Source: Fragilaria radians
Lineage: Eukaryota; Bacillariophyta; Fragilariophyceae; Fragilariales; Fragilariaceae
NCBI GenBank assembly: GCA_900642245.1
Contig: CAAAJI010000002.1
Span: forward strand, 729,435 to 793,434
Reading direction: 5' to 3'
DNA: 64,000 bases
Part shown: positions 1 to 13,678 of the stretch, in pieces
How positions within the stretch are numbered: the stretch's first letter is position 1
How the letters are laid out: every line of letters begins with the position of its first letter
Position numbers and translations under genes: made by a program
Notes under the pieces: generated by a model
What the model saw: only the letters and a program-made list of their open reading frames with translations
Databases searched by the model: none
Told to the model about the DNA's origin: nothing

Positions 1-915
1 GTGCTAGACAATTTCGTTGTGATCACATAATGTTTCCAATCCCAGCTAGTAGTGTCCGTTTGTCTTTGAAGGCTTGCATTTTTTTCCTCTAATCATAAAG
101 CTTCCAGTCATTTTGGAATTGTATGTTGAAGTCTTGTCAGTATTCCATGCCCTGGAATTCGAACTTAATATTATATTCATAATCCTGAATCTTTCGATAT
201 TAAGCTTATTAAACAATTAAGATCATTTCGTTAGATCATTTAGCCACTATGGCCGCCACATAGTCTCAAATATCTATATGTGTATTCCTATGAAGCATTA
301 TCTTTTCGAAGCTTTCTTTTAGCCACAGTTCAGTTCTCTAGAGTTATCTGCGTCTAACTCTCATAGACTTCTTTGAAAAACAATATGAACGCTCATGCTT
401 ATCAGACATATCGAAATCAGACTAAAAAACAAGATGTGATTTTCTGCAATCGTTCTCCTTAATGACAAAGCATCTCAAGCATCTTGGGCTTTATGTATTG
501 ATACAAGGCATTGTGCTGAATCAAAGATAGTGTATCAAATAATGAAAGTTAATGCCTTCCTTAGTGCACAAAACATCTCATGGGTAGAATGTAATGTTGC
601 ATTTCAATATGATTTTTTCCATTCTGCATGCCTCTATGGAGTGAGAATCAAGTTTAGTTTATCATTGTCAAACATACCTATGCTTGATGAAGGACTACAT
701 GAGTACCTACGCTATGTACATTCCCTGTGTTATAGCGTAAAGCATGATTTCAATAGCACCATACTTTCACGAAGTAATGCCGCGAGTCATTCCGATTGTC
801 ACTGAGAATTTTAGAACATGGATAAGGATTCAAACAAAATTATGTACTGAGGCTACGTTTCGTCATTCGTCGATACACCCTACAAACACTCACACTTGAG
901 TGTACCATTGACACA
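1..915. other. intergenic, no gene seen
   Basis: This AT-rich stretch precedes the TRAPPC11 start. The longest open frame (530-805, 91 codons) has no recognisable domain and no splice partner. No tRNA, transposon or long repeat was seen. The final 100 bp or so presumably hold the TRAPPC11 promoter and 5' UTR, but I saw no clear motif. Confidence 0.5.
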
Positions 916-3900
916 ATGGATGCTTACCCTCGCGATCTATTGACTGGCGTGTTTCCTTTAGTGTTTGCGGTTGATTCCACTCTCCCCAATGCATCTAGTG
1001 TTGCTAATGGAAATGAGTTAAGTCAGGTGCCCCCAGGAATTCAGCGAACTTCGTCCACACGCAGCCTCTTTGATCGCTTTTTGGATGCCATAGCATCACA
1101 TTTGAGCGACAACGATGAACACTCTGTGCCGAAAGCGAGCCCTCGCCGAACTGGAACCGATGCTTTCGCTTCGCTGTTGCGAGGTGATGATATGTTTGGA
1201 GGCGCGGATGATTCCTCGGATGAAGAAGATGTCTCTGTAGATGCCAGTACCAATCGTCGATTTCGTGTAGGGATTGGAGCTTCTTCCCTTGGGATACCTG
1301 GAGCTATTACTGCACGTGTTGGAAGAAGTCTTTCACCACAGAATCAGTCGACAGCATTTGCTAAGAGTCTGAAGTTGGATGGGTTTTTTGAGCGAGCACG
1401 GATTCTTTCTGTTTCTCCTCGACACGGATTTCCTCCAAGCAAAGATGTTACAGGACAATCTAACCGTGCTCTCAAGCTCAGTCAAGCACGATCAGCATTA
1501 GCCATGAATCCAACAAATGCCAACGCCATTCGTCTAAAGCGAATCCTAGAGCGAAATCCAATAGATGGAATTATTAACGCTGGATGGCTTGAGAAACATG
1601 CCGCCGCATTGCCCTCTATTCTGTTAGTTGTCACAACCCTACAAATCACGGACAAAAGTGCGCAAGATGAGCAAGATGCACACTTGATGGACACTTTGGA
1701 ACATTTACGAGAATCTCTGGCCTCTAAACGCGAATGTACAATACGAGTAGTTTGTCTAGCAGACACACCTGACCAACCAACAACACCGGCAAAAGTTGAC
1801 GAATGGATCTCAAGAACGAAGAAACAGTGTGATCTAACTAACTCTGAGGTAACCATGTTGCATATTTCTTATGACCTTGAAACGGCAGGACCAAGCTCTA
1901 TAAATACCGTGGCATCAATTACTTCCATGCAAAAGTTACATCGTGAAATTCGAGATGCTAGTTGGGTGTATTACCAATCACTCTGCCGTCGAGTTAAACG
2001 TAAGCTCAACATGCTTGGTCACGATAACCAACCAAATCTTCTTCCGTTGGCTGTGCGCTACAGTTTCAAAGCAGGTGTATTTTATGAATTCTTATTGAAA
2101 CATACCAAGGCTTTGAAATACTTTTATAAATCATATCGACTCTTGCAAACTTACTATCGTTATCTATTGGGGAAATTGTTGACGTCGAACGCAACAGGGG
2201 TGAATCCTCTGTCTTCTTTGGTGAATCCTCAAGCCGATGACACATCAGCATTCGAATCTTCCTCAAATAATGGAAATGGTGACACCGAAGGAGATAATGA
2301 AAGTACAGGAGTCGAAGTGACTCTAAGCTCAGATGCTACAGATCATGATGATCTCGATGACGAAATCGAGCGTGTGGCTTCTTCGAAGAATGGACCAAAT
2401 TCTGCTCCTTTGAATATTCGAAAGATTTTTACTGACATGGAAACTCCATTTGACATGAGTAATCAGTGCCGCAAAGTCGCAGACTGGTTGAACTTTAAGT
2501 TGATCCAAGCAGGGTTACAATCGGCTTCATTTTCAGATGCATACCAAGGTATCCTCGCTGCTTCCAAGCAATGGCGTCGACATTGTCAAGTTTTCCTTAA
2601 ACACGATGATATCAATCAACCCCAATGGGCTTATTGGTCTTATGTGTCACAACAGCGACTTGTCATGGCTCAATTAGTCGAACGCTTTCCGCCACGAAGT
2701 ATTACTTCATTATCTGATGCTGCGAGGGACGAACTGGTGATGTTATGCAGTTCCTGGCGCAATTATGCTGGAGCTGCTGAAGCCACTTTGCGCCTTGGCG
2801 TTGAGATTCGGAAAGTTTCTTCAACAGGAAGACCGCCTAATGCAAACTTGAAATCTATGCTACGCGGAAAATATATAGGATCACTTGGAAGCGAAGGCTT
2901 TGGTCTCTGGTTACAAGAGGAAAGCAAATGTGATCACAGAGGTATGTCAGTATGTGGAAACTGATTTCCTGAAATGCATAGATCTCACTATTGTATTGGC
3001 TATAGGGAATGCGTTGGACATGTTGAATCGTGGAATTACTCAATTTGAGAGTGAAATTGTTAATGTGCAGAATCATGACTCAAACAGAGATCAAGCTCAT
3101 TCATCGAAATCTTCCAGCCGATCTGGGGCTAGGATCTATTACCTAGTTGGGGGAATACTTTTAGGGAAGAATCAACATAGAGAAGCCATCCACTATCTCG
3201 AAAAGTCTTTGAAATTCTCTGAAGGGTGGAAAGGTTTAGAGTTAGCAATTCGTAGGATGCTGATTGAGTGTTACGAGAAATATCTTCCCACTCAGGCTAC
3301 AACCACTGATGAACAGAAAGCTGTTATCGCCTCCACCATACTCGACTCCTATTTTAATTCTGAGATGTCCTCGCGAAATTTGCGACGTGCTTTGAATAAT
3401 TTCGCTTCATTAAGCGGAGGTGGTTTAAAATGGCATTGTGAATGTATCGATGAATCGAGTTCATCACTCCCTTTCTCGTTTGCTGTTACCTTTCCCAGCG
3501 CGACGCATGCTACTGTTGGCGATCGTGCAACTGTCAATGTGATGATCCAATCAAACCTTGATTATGCTGTTCACGTTAGGTCGCTCACCCTACTTAGTAT
3601 GGCAGGGAATCTTGCGATTCCTTCTGAATCAATTTTAAATGCTGAAAACGCAAGTGAAGGGAGCAACGGTGGTATCATTATACAAGCTAAAACAGTTATA
3701 TACATAACTACTCAAATCGAGTTACCGCGAGATATCGGAAGTATTGCCACTGACGAAGGCGGTAACGGAGGGGAAACTCTTGGTATTGCTGGTAAAGGGT
3801 CCTTTGCCAAAAGTGCTCGCCCAAGAACTGCGGGGCTCACGGCGGCTGGTAAGTTTTTTGCAGTTTGATGCGCGTTAATTTTACTTCATTCTAAACAATA

Positions 3901-5904
3901 TCTGATCGATCGATGTAGCGGGAGCTAGACTCATATCCGAAACTCTCTTCAGGAGCGGTCCTCAAGAGAGGAATCCACAATGGAGTATTCGGGCTTTAGG
4001 AGGAAAGCCACTGCGTTGTGATGGCCTTTGTCTATCGTTTTATCCAGTGCACGTGGAAAAGGCAATATCTGGTGGGTTGTCGACAATTAATACAATTGAA
4101 TTGGTTATCGAAAAGAAGAGACCAAGTACATCTGCGGAAATCAAGCGAACTCCATTCGAAGAAGACAACTATCTTGCTTCGGCTTGGTCCCGACCCTCAA
4201 AACTTCCCTTCTCCCGAGGACCGAGATGTTTAAGAGTTTTGGGTCCCATCCCTCAAATGACTGTTACCAATTTAACAGAGCTAAATTCTGGCAACAAAGT
4301 GATCGAAGGAACAGTAAATCGAATTTTACTGAAACTAGAAGCTGGACCCGATGAAATTTGCAAGGACATTAAATTCAAAATAGATTGTTCAAGTATGCTT
4401 TTGGCTTTGGATGGCTCAGCGTTACATCTTGACACCGAAATATCTCAACAGGAGGTATCGAAGAAAGCGTCAACATCCAAGCATTCGAGAACACCTGTCC
4501 TTGTGTGTCAGGATGACTCTATCCTCGAAGAGACTGAAACTGAATTTGGATATTCTATTCCCAAAGGCTGGATGCTTCTTGAAGCAGATGACGGATCGCT
4601 ACAAGAGATGGTACCAGGTTTGGCAAACTTGATTGGAGGAGAAGAAACATTCATTTTTTTTGACATCTATCGCCCGCATCGGCTGATAAACATTTTAGGA
4701 AATTCGGATGAATCTGATGGATCACCTTCGGAAGGATTACAAATATGCCAGACTGACTTTGATGTTAAGATAACTTATATCCAGGCTAAACGAAAATCAC
4801 TGCAGCAGACTGGCAGAAGGCGACGGAAACCTTTCCCACAAAATGCATCAACAAAGGAAGATGAATCAGGGGATGCTACCCACATAATGACATTGGATTT
4901 CACGGGATCTGTATTGTGGACCTCTCCGCTTCTGATAGATTTCAGTGATGTCGATGATGCTCAAAAATGCCCGCCATGTGGCAACCTCTCTTCTCCTCAA
5001 ATTCCACCCGATGACTCCTCAATTTCCCATAATTCAGAATCAAATGCAGGGGATGGACTATATCTAAACCTCATTGATGGTGCACGCGCTTGTGTTCGAT
5101 GTTCCCTTTGGTCTAATGAAATGCCTAGTGATATAGGGATAGATATAGCCAAGGTATGGTTCGAGGTAAGTTACATGATCACAACTCTTTACAATCATCA
5201 TCTCCTAATGAGGAATCTTTAAGGCTTCATTGAATACCGAATCGGAAGTCGTGAAATGTGATTTCTTAATTCCTGGATGTGATTCTGAGGCACCATGCTT
5301 GTTTGAGGCAACTGGAAATGAAATTTGTCGTCTGTTGGGAAAGGGTAAAAAGTTGGGCGTTGTATGGACAGTGGAACCACGAGTTCGACTAGATTACAAA
5401 AACTCTCCGGTTTCAACCAATATTGGATCAATATGTATTGATTGGTCTCCAACCCCGCTTGAAGTTCCTCCTTTAGCTAGAACAATCACTAAAATCGATA
5501 ACCATGGGCCATTGGCTCTAAGAGAAAAATCTACGCTGAAATTTCGCGGCCCGAAGTGCTTCGTAGAACGTGCACCGCTTGAAACAATAGTGGCAATCAT
5601 ACCTCCCACCCCAAAAGTTGGAATTCCTTTTGAAGTTGTGTTTACAATAAAAAACACGACGATAATGAATCAGGTTATATCTGTTTCAATTCAGGACACC
5701 GCGGAAGACCAAGACGTTCTAGTCGCTGGGTTTTCAAAGGGAGATAAACAACTTTCTCCTCAATCGACTCACATTTTATCATACTACATGGTTGCGACAA
5801 AAGCTGGGAAAGTGAAGCTGCCTACTATGTCGATTTCTTCCCCAAGATACAAGACTTGGATAGTCCACAAAAAGGAAACGCTTTACCTTTTTGTGCTCCC
5901 TTGA
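916..5904 (+). CDS. TRAPPC11: TRAPPC11 homologue (TRAPP complex subunit, foie gras and gryzun regions), four exons
   Basis: Subunit of the TRAPP tethering complex that acts in ER-Golgi transport and, in animals and plants, autophagy. Exons join at 916-2941, 3006-3848, 3919-5165 and 5224-5904. Introns of 64, 70 and 58 bp have GT-AG ends and keep the frame, giving about 1598 residues. The start is the first ATG of the long frame. Near residues 218-240 there is an I-x-x-G-W-x-x-K-H...P motif that matches the start of the animal protein. Residues about 375-660 hold the foie gras region, with an R-[YH]-x-F-K-x-x-x-F-x-E-[FL] stretch followed by a repeated A-L-K-x-[FY] helix. The last exon carries the beta-sandwich C-terminal (gryzun) region. 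The protein is longer than the roughly 1130-residue human one because of Ser/Asp-rich N-terminal and internal inserts. It converges on the minus-strand gene that ends at 6062. The family call is firm; the exact splice sites are inferred. Confidence 0.9.
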
Positions 5905-6061
5905 CTGTAATCGTCATTTTCTTTACTTGTACTTTGTGAAACACAGCATGAACTAGGTAAAGACACAAAGAAATAAAAAATAAAAACTATTAACATTGAA
6001 AAGAAAGTTGAACCGTTAACAATTATCAGAACGCATAATGTAACAATGTTTTCTCGAACCC

Positions 6062-7631
6062 TCATAATTCGATTCGCTTTCTTTGTTGAGTAATGTGAAG
6101 TTCCAAAAGTAGTCTTGACAACCAGGTTTGAAGGCTTGCATCTGATTCACTTGAGTCCACACTTTTTCTTGAGTGCAATACCGGTTTTTCCCTTGCGTTC
6201 GAGAATTTATCCTTTTTCATCGAATCAAGTGTGTCCATATTGAAAATTTCTCTCCATGACAGCTCCCCATTCATAGACTCGACTTCGCAGAATCTTAGCC
6301 TTTTCCTCTCGTCAACTTTGTCATCGATAATTTCATATGAGGCCTGTGATCGAGGTGTGCAATAGATGCTCGAACTTGAGCTTGTTTCTTTTTGATCGTG
6401 CTCAACGTTGGCTGGATCAAATTGTTCACCTCCCCGTTTCCATGAATTATAATCCGTGATCTGCACTCCAAACGATGGAGGAAATGAGTTTTCTTGCCCC
6501 GTTGGATCTTTCATCACAAAGAAGTCCGAATCAGAGCATGCATTTCGAACCAGATTTTGCAACCGTCCCGTATTTTGAACCGTAATTCTAGAGTGATGTG
6601 AAGATAATGGCGCTTGAAGGTCCCACGATGCATCAATTTCAGCGTTTCGTTCACTCTCCGGCTCTTCATCAATCTTTTGCAAACGGGTTCCCACGGTTGT
6701 CCTTGACAGAAAACTGGTAATAGATCCAGAATCTGAAGTAATATCTGACCAGGTTGAAAACCTCCCATCATGCTCTGGAGATATAAGGACAAATGGTCCA
6801 TCAGAAGCACTATCTTCACTGTCCATGCTTTGAAAATAGGGACGGCGATCTCTCTTATGTTTCTTCCCTATTGCTTCAATATTTACTTGTGGATTTACCA
6901 TTTTACGATTGCTCATCTTTTGTTGTCTTAAAAATCCAATGGAGACAGCACATGCTACAATAAAAATGATGGAGGATACAGAAATTGCAATTGTGAGAGA
7001 CGTTGAGTTGTAATTTTCGTCTAAATCCATGGAATCGCTGTTCGTATTGTCATCAGATAATAAAAACACATTCTCTGATATAGATCGCAGGAAACGAGTG
7101 TACACAGCATTAGGCTCAAAGAGGATGACGTAAGTTGGGTCAGATAGGACGTCATGAATTGCCAAGTAGGCTAGATCACGGGCTTCTGTAACTCCTGTGT
7201 CTAGATAAATTACAGCTCGTCCTCTAATTATGGTGCAAGTGTTATTCATGTTTTGTGGAATACAGTATCCTGGTTGGAAAGGAAACTCATCGTTAGCCAT
7301 TGAAAATAATGATTTGGATTTTATGTAAAATCGAAAAAATCATACCTTGCTCTACATCATTGTGATTGACTGCTAGATCAAGAGCAAATTCTGGGGTGCT
7401 TTGATTATCACAGCGTGTCAGGGCATCCAGGATGGCTCGATTGTTCACATTTTGGATACCCCTGAGATCTTGAAGAGGGACAATCGATTCAACTAGATAA
7501 AGATACTCTAATTCAAGCTTGGCAACAAATGGAGTCGTCCTTATCTTATCACATTCCGAAGTGGAGACAATATTTGAGCTTTCGGTTAAATCAAGAGTCA
7601 AGGCGATGAGAGCAAACCAGATGGACATCAT
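6062..7631 (-). CDS. unknown single-pass (type I) membrane protein, two exons
   Basis: Exon 1 is 7631-7346 and exon 2 is 7269-6062. The 76-bp intron has a GTATG donor, a CTAAC branch site and a pyrimidine-rich CCAG acceptor. The product has about 497 residues. It begins with a short hydrophobic signal peptide (roughly residues 3-15). A lumenal or extracellular region of about 180 residues follows, with several Cys and N-glycosylation sequons. One clear membrane helix (Thr-Ile-Ala-Ile-Ser-Val onward, about 24 residues) comes next, then basic residues. The cytoplasmic tail of about 250 residues is rich in Ser, Asp and Glu. I recognise no domain. The layout resembles a receptor or adhesion protein, and the tail has many Ser/Thr next to acidic residues that would suit kinases; that is inference. 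The stop lies only 157 bp from the TRAPPC11 stop on the other strand, so the 3' UTRs probably meet. Confidence 0.7.
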
Positions 7632-8318
7632 TATCGCTGCCGTCTTGAAGAAAATGATACTGAAGTTGAGAAAAATATCGGAGATTGGGATGCATTTGAA
7701 CTGTATAACGATTAGTTTTGAGGTATAGATTCATGGCTTGGATGTTGAAAAAAGGTGCACAAAATTTTATCATCGTGTATGACTGGAGGCTTTCACGGGA
7801 AGTGAGTAACGATGGAAATCTTGTTCGCGACAGAAAATTCAAAAGTCAGTCCCATTTAAAAACAAAATTTCATCTCCAACCAGAGGAGTGTTGCATCAAC
7901 CGAATTGCTGGGGCGATATCAATTTGAAGTGGGTCTCCGGATAAGGGCAGAACATTTAACGTGACTGCGTTTTGACTGTGCAAGAATTAGTTTACGACAA
8001 ATTTCATTCTTATAATTGTTGAATTTGTCGGAATTGGTGAAAAAATCCTGTAGAGATGATATTGCTTCGGATTTTTCCGTCTGTTGTTCATGAACTCAGA
8101 ATATACAACTCAAATCATACTCTAGAAACTATTTGTTTGGACATAGAACCTCAAAGTCAGCATCATTATAAGATCACTTGATCCTGTAACTACTTTGATC
8201 ATATCTGGATATCCCTAAACGAACAATCAACACACACCTCTCCATGTGTGAACATTGGCATCTCCAAAAATATGCATTCCTAAACGAAAAAATTCACCAT
8301 GTGGTTTAGTGATCTTCA

Positions 8319-8445
8319 TCCAATTCGAGAATTTTTAAGCAAGAAAAACGACAAGCTAACTAAATAATATTTGACTATGTGATATGGTGATAGTCAATCA
8401 ATGTTCCAATTAGTGAATTTTTAATAAGTAAGAAAAAAGGCAAGC
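8319..8445. repeat. imperfect direct repeat, two copies about 85 bp apart
   Basis: Two degenerate copies share TCCAATT, then GAATTTTTAA, then AAGAAAAA and CAAGC, at about 8319-8355 and 8404-8445. The DNA before each copy is also loosely alike. This suggests an old tandem duplication of about 85-90 bp. Confidence 0.5.
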
Positions 8446-9284
8446 ACGATCAATCCTTGTGATGTTGATGTTATGGCTTATTGTCGTGTTGCTGCTATTT
8501 CTCCTGTTTGCTCATTGTTTCAGCTGCTGTATGTGCTGTAACATCAAACCAATATTGGAGAGTCCAAGCCTATCTTAAAAGTCAAAGTAATGTTGGTGTA
8601 GTTAGAAATTCAATGTTCAAGATTCTGTTGATTCAAATTCTTTGAACTTTTTGTTTACAGGCAAAGGAACTTACCCTTTGAGACTTGCAAAATTTTAGAA
8701 AAAGAATATTATCAGGGTTCTTTAAGTCATCTGTATAAGAATATATTCATTTTATTTGCGTCATATAAATTAGGTTTTTGTTTAACTTTGGCCATATTCA
8801 TACATTATTGTTGTCATTGATGCCTTGAATGTTCAAAGCGAATTTCATTAAAATTCTAGTACAGTTTAAGCGCAATATCGCAGCCACAACCCTGAATTAC
8901 ATACCACGTTGAATATTTTGATAACATTTGAATGACTGGTGTGTTCAAATAATCTATGGTTTACGAAGGAATTTCTCAACAGCTTTCTAGTTTAGAATGA
9001 ATTATTCAAATTATTAAATTGGAATAACGCTATTACCTAGATACAAATGTAAATACTGAGAATGCAATTAACTAATGCAACTTTCAGCGTGGGCGTTGAT
9101 TGAATGCCACCAGATACAAGAAATAAAGTCTAACTTGTATGTAAGAGCAGTATTTCCAGTATTTTGCACACAGTAACGACAATAGCGTATTCGTACTACT
9201 TTCGCGACGGAAAAATTTGCTGTTGATTATGTTGATATAAGTAAGCTATCTATATAGGTCAATCTTACCGCCATTGCATATATG

Positions 9285-9341
9285 CGCAACGTTCGTAATG
9301 TCACTGTGATTGTATTAACGCAAATTCGTAATATCACTGTG
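9285..9341. repeat. short imperfect tandem repeat
   Basis: Two copies of a CGCAA...TTCGTAAT[GA]TCACTGTG unit lie at 9285-9308 and 9319-9341, with a period of about 34 bp. No gene is nearby and no function is visible. Confidence 0.5.
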
Positions 9342-9895
9342 CTAAGAATTGCATCATGTTTAGCATAATTTTTGCATTGAGATAGCTTGTGAGGCAACTG
9401 GCTTAAAGCAATGAATGATGAAGTGGCAAAAGTTCAAACTAAATCTTAACTGTGAAACTATGTATCTTTCCTTCAGTTATCATTTATCTCAGGAAGCTTT
9501 AGGATACTTTTATTTCGTGCTTCACTAGCATGGATGACGCATTTACAAGAAACATGATATGAGGTAGATTCTTCGTAGAAACTGTCAGCTTCACTTATAG
9601 GAAGATTGCGCTGGCTGATAAGGGAGTTCAGTTAATTTCGCTCAACCCGTTGTCTCCAACTGTTCTCATCGTTAATGAATTCCAAGTTAAATCTATGAAA
9701 CATGTGAAGATTGAAATAAATAGTTCTGTACCTTATTATCCTAAATTTGATGCGACGATCTTATAACAGTATTGGAGAGCTCGGGCGAAATTTTTGCAAA
9801 GTTACAAAGGGTAAACAGAAGCATACTTCATCCATATGTTTCGTGACATTGATATATTGGTCTCTCCCTTGTTCCGGTAATAACGTAATGCTTGA

Positions 9896-10333
9896 CTATA
9901 TCCATCGTTTCAATGCTTGCTCTTTCAATTCCATAATCTCCTCTACTCCTTTCGTGGATATAACCTTCCCTGTAGAGGTCTCCAACACTATCAGAGTAGG
10001 AATACCACTCTTTCGGTCTACAGGTGACATACCAAGTGTTGCAATTTCCTTTGCGGCACAGACTCCAAAATACTTTTTTATCTTTGATCGCTCTTGCTCG
10101 TTTTCAAATGGCAACGGAGTAAAACTTGTTGGTATATACGATTCCATTTGAGCTTTTGTGGAGTCCGACGCAATGTAAACAACATTCCAAATTTCGTCCA
10201 TTGCTTTTGCTACATTCGCCACTGCGGGAGTCACATCTGCACAATCGGGACACCAAGATGCCGCAAAGTACAAACCGACAAGAGGCTTGTTAACTGGAAT
10301 GGAGGGAAATGTAGTACCATCCGGAAGTCTCAT
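9896..10333 (-). CDS. thioredoxin-fold protein, tryparedoxin/nucleoredoxin-like, WCPDC active site
   Basis: Single-exon gene of 145 residues from the ATG at 10333. A W-C-P-D-C redox site lies near residue 30, after a beta strand and a short F-A-A-S turn. It is followed by a helix, a V-Y-I-A-S-D strand and a P-F-E segment before a charged helix, as in tryparedoxins and nucleoredoxins. A G-I-P-T-L segment near residue 112 supplies the cis-proline, and a strand-helix end follows. The usual tryparedoxin site is WCPPC, so the Asp in place of the second Pro is a variant that should shift redox potential. There is no targeting peptide, so a cytosolic disulfide reductase is likely. It may be related to short nucleoredoxin-like proteins of protists. 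Both flanks are non-coding for more than 2 kb. Confidence 0.85.
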   Translation of the reverse strand: MRLPDGTTFPSIPVNKPLVGLYFAASWCPDCADVTPAVANVAKAMDEIWNVVYIASDSTKAQMESYIPTSFTPLPFENEQERSKIKKYFGVCAAKEIATLGMSPVDRKSGIPTLIVLETSTGKVISTKGVEEIMELKEQALKRWI

Positions 10334-13300
10334 TGTTTTCAAACTTTAGGGACAAAGGGATGATGCAACTGAGACCTACTAGAGTTAACAATGGAATGAG
10401 AATGTCGTACATACTCCCTACCTACTTGTTTGCAAAAACACACTATAAAATCGGATCGCGTAGGTTCAGCTACACATTTTTGAGGGAGCGTCAATAGTGA
10501 CTACAAATTACAATGTCTCTTGAAAATGAAGAGAAATTGAAGCCATGAGTTTGAGATTTAAAATACTCATTTAAATCAGAATCTGATGAGGTTTTCTACA
10601 ATATTCAAAGGAAGCCAGTAATTACCGTAAACTGTGTTACTAGAGGGCCCATTGCAAGTCAAGACAGATTCAACTGAGATGATCTACCATTATTACAAGG
10701 AGACCTGAATGTGGAATCAAATTGATATAATTGATGAGAAATAATCAATCTGAAGGGACATCAAGAGGTGTGAGAAAGGGTGTGAAGGTAACAAACAGCA
10801 CCTGATGCAATGCTGGATTAATTGACAGCAAAAGTTGAAACTGAGGAAAACATTTGGCTTAGCGGCAGTGGAGCATCACGCTACTACTGCAACAAGAATA
10901 GGGCTTTATATTGAAAAAGAGAACAATATGTTTGCAGCAAAAGTCGGGAATCAATTAATGTATAACTTAGAAGAAAAATGGTGATACTCTCATTGACACG
11001 TTTGCGTGTGTAAAATATCCACCAGACTGAAAAAAAGGACTAGAACATTGGAAATGATGGAGTCATCATTAGGTGGGAAGATAAACTTGCCGTAGACAGG
11101 AACTTAAGAACATAGAATGATTTTCTTTCAGGTGTGATGATGATTCCAGTCATAAGATGTATGGTAACATTTGTGGTCGAATCTAGGAAGTATAGAATTT
11201 GCGAGAAGATTGACATCACTAATTTGACATCGTGGAGAAGTGAAGACAGGAGTATCAAGAGCAACAGCTTTTCTTAAGAATATTGCAAGTCACTTTGAGA
11301 CTTGGAAATCCTACCCAATTGCAAAGGGTTGGCAGAACTAATATCGATCGGAGAAGTCTTAGTATAAAAAATGGAGAAAGACTATATACTGAAGTAAGTA
11401 TGATGGAAAGAGAAAGTTACAGAAGATCAAAATTATGGTGGAGTATGCTGTTTGAGCTTATATAAATAGGAGCCAATGATATGAAGGATTGGATAGTTGA
11501 GCTGATTGAAGAATTGAACAACCATTGGGATTGGGTGATGCTGAAGAAAAAGTCTTTTCAGCAGCCTTTAAAGCTTGAATATCGTGGTGTTCAATGAATC
11601 TGAATCAAAAGTGAGATTTTGAGTAGGCTTTGGATGGACTGTGTGTCCATTTAGCGGATAGGAAGGCATTGGAGTGAATCAACAATAGTCGTTATTTGAA
11701 TATTCGCATAGCTTGCCTTTTGAATTTGGAAAAAGATAGGATTCATTCAAGCAATGATGCATTTGAGAAATGAGAATAGCCATGAAGACATAAAGAAAAA
11801 CGTAAAGCAACTAAAAATATTGCTCTTACTATGAGGCATCTCAAAGTCATGTATTACAGGCATATTTTAAACATCACAACATTTGCCACAAAAAAGCGCA
11901 TTCGAATAGTTACTACTAATGCGAGGATGAGACCGAAGAAAACAAAGTCAAATACCTTGGATTTCGTTATATCACTAAACATCTTTTCTTGTCGATTTTC
12001 ACGAATTCAACAGAGCCATCAAGAAGATCTGCATAGTAGTTGGAAAAGTTATTGGAAATTTATCCTTGTTTTTGTCACATGATCAATCTAAAATTACTCT
12101 CAGAATTATTGAACTATTAAAAGATGTATCATGCCTATCCACGTACAAAGGTATCTATGCCAATATCTATTCAGAGAGCGAAATCTCCCTCTTGATCTTG
12201 TTTCAGATACTACAGATTACATGGATACTTTTATGCATGAAAAAGGGCATCTGATTTTAATTATCTACATCTCTTTAGCCAAATGGTACGCATAGTCTCT
12301 ATCTTCCATAATGCTTGACTTCTCCTTATAGAGTGTGACATCTAATCAATGTTAAACTCATATGGCACATTTTTCGCTTCTTATTTCAATGAAACCTCTG
12401 ATTCTATCACTCAAAAACTCATGTTAGAGAATCACAAGGCTCTCTGATGTCATCTTATATCCCCTTTTTAGCACTTTGAATTTCTAACTTTGCTTGGGAT
12501 ATGAGCTCATTAAAAGGAAGATGATATGTGATTTTTGTCATTGATTAACTTAAGTAGTTGTTTTCTCTTCATCGTTCTATTCACATTTCTTCGCACCATC
12601 ATCATTTCTCTCCCTTTACATCCAATTTTCACGGGGGTGTTGCACCAAGTCATTTTGAATCATCTCTTCGTTCATTCAAGACATGATATTTATACCCATT
12701 CATTCACAACACAACTTGCTTCAAGATTAAGAAAAAAAACTGCTAACAATCCTCTAGCATTCTTTCTTTTGCTCTGTTTCATCGCGTCTTAGAAACGATT
12801 CATGATCGCTATGCGTATGTTACAAACTCTAAGCGGAGGACAAATAACGACAAAAACATTCAACTTCCCTTTTTAAATTTAATTTACAACTTGTTTTACA
12901 CAGCGAATTCAAGAGAGATAGTCAATACCTGATTTTTTGTACACCAAGAAGTTTTCAAAAAGCAGAAATACTGCATATACCCTTAAAAACCTGATGGACA
13001 TGGTTTACCTGATATGAATTGGGAGAAGTCACTTGCATTACTTTTTATTCCCTCTTCTTTCATGACAATGCAGTCGTATATGAATCTCAAAGCTGTATAA
13101 TCATATTAACCAATCAAAAAGCAGAATCTCCGGGATGCAGCGCTAATGATGTTTCTTTGCCAATGCAAGTTAAGTTTCAAATTTGGCATAATCTTTTTTA
13201 TCCATAGTCAAAGCTAGCCAGAAAGGAAAGTGAGGTAGACAGAGCCAGTTTTGAAAATTCTGGACATAGATTGCATATTAGTATTGTTCATGGGTAGGCA

Positions 13301-13678
13301 CAGAACTTGGTAAACTTAGGGTGGCTTTACCAAAATGCTATAATTCTATAATTTGATCGATCGCCGACTGACAAGGTTACCCGCTGACCAAAACTACTGC
13401 AAACCTACGCAAAGCAAATTCATGTGTACTTCTTCTACATCTTACGGAGTTAAACTGCATTCATGTATTGAAAACGTATTGACTCAAAATCTACCTATAC
13501 TGTTCATGATCACCTCACAAAAGAGAAATCATCACAAACCCTGAGTATTATGAGATAAATGAATTATCTTTGTTTGTCACTTACCTCTCCTTTCCTAAAG
13601 TTTTCTTCCGAAACAAGCACAATACAATTCTTGTAGAATAAATAAAGTGACAAGCTGATTTCCCAATATAACTTTACT
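10334..13678. other. intergenic, about 3.3 kb, possible decayed mobile DNA
   Basis: No intact gene was found. The plus strand between about 10800 and 12250 has an unusual run of short open pieces broken by many stops, as expected of a decayed transposon. None could be assigned to a transposase or polymerase family. From about 12280 to 13678 the DNA is plain AT-rich spacer with no RNA gene or repeat seen. Confidence 0.4.

Larger units (their letters stand above)
7632..9895. other. intergenic, about 2.3 kb, no gene seen
   Basis: AT-rich DNA with stops in all frames. The open frame at 7718-7927 overlaps the 5' flank of the membrane-protein gene and has no recognisable content. Two short imperfect duplications occur (8319-8445 and 9285-9341). 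No tRNA or transposon domain was recognised. Confidence 0.5.

Noticed and set aside
530..805. 91-codon open frame
   Set aside because: No domain, no splice partner, and typical of chance frames in this DNA.
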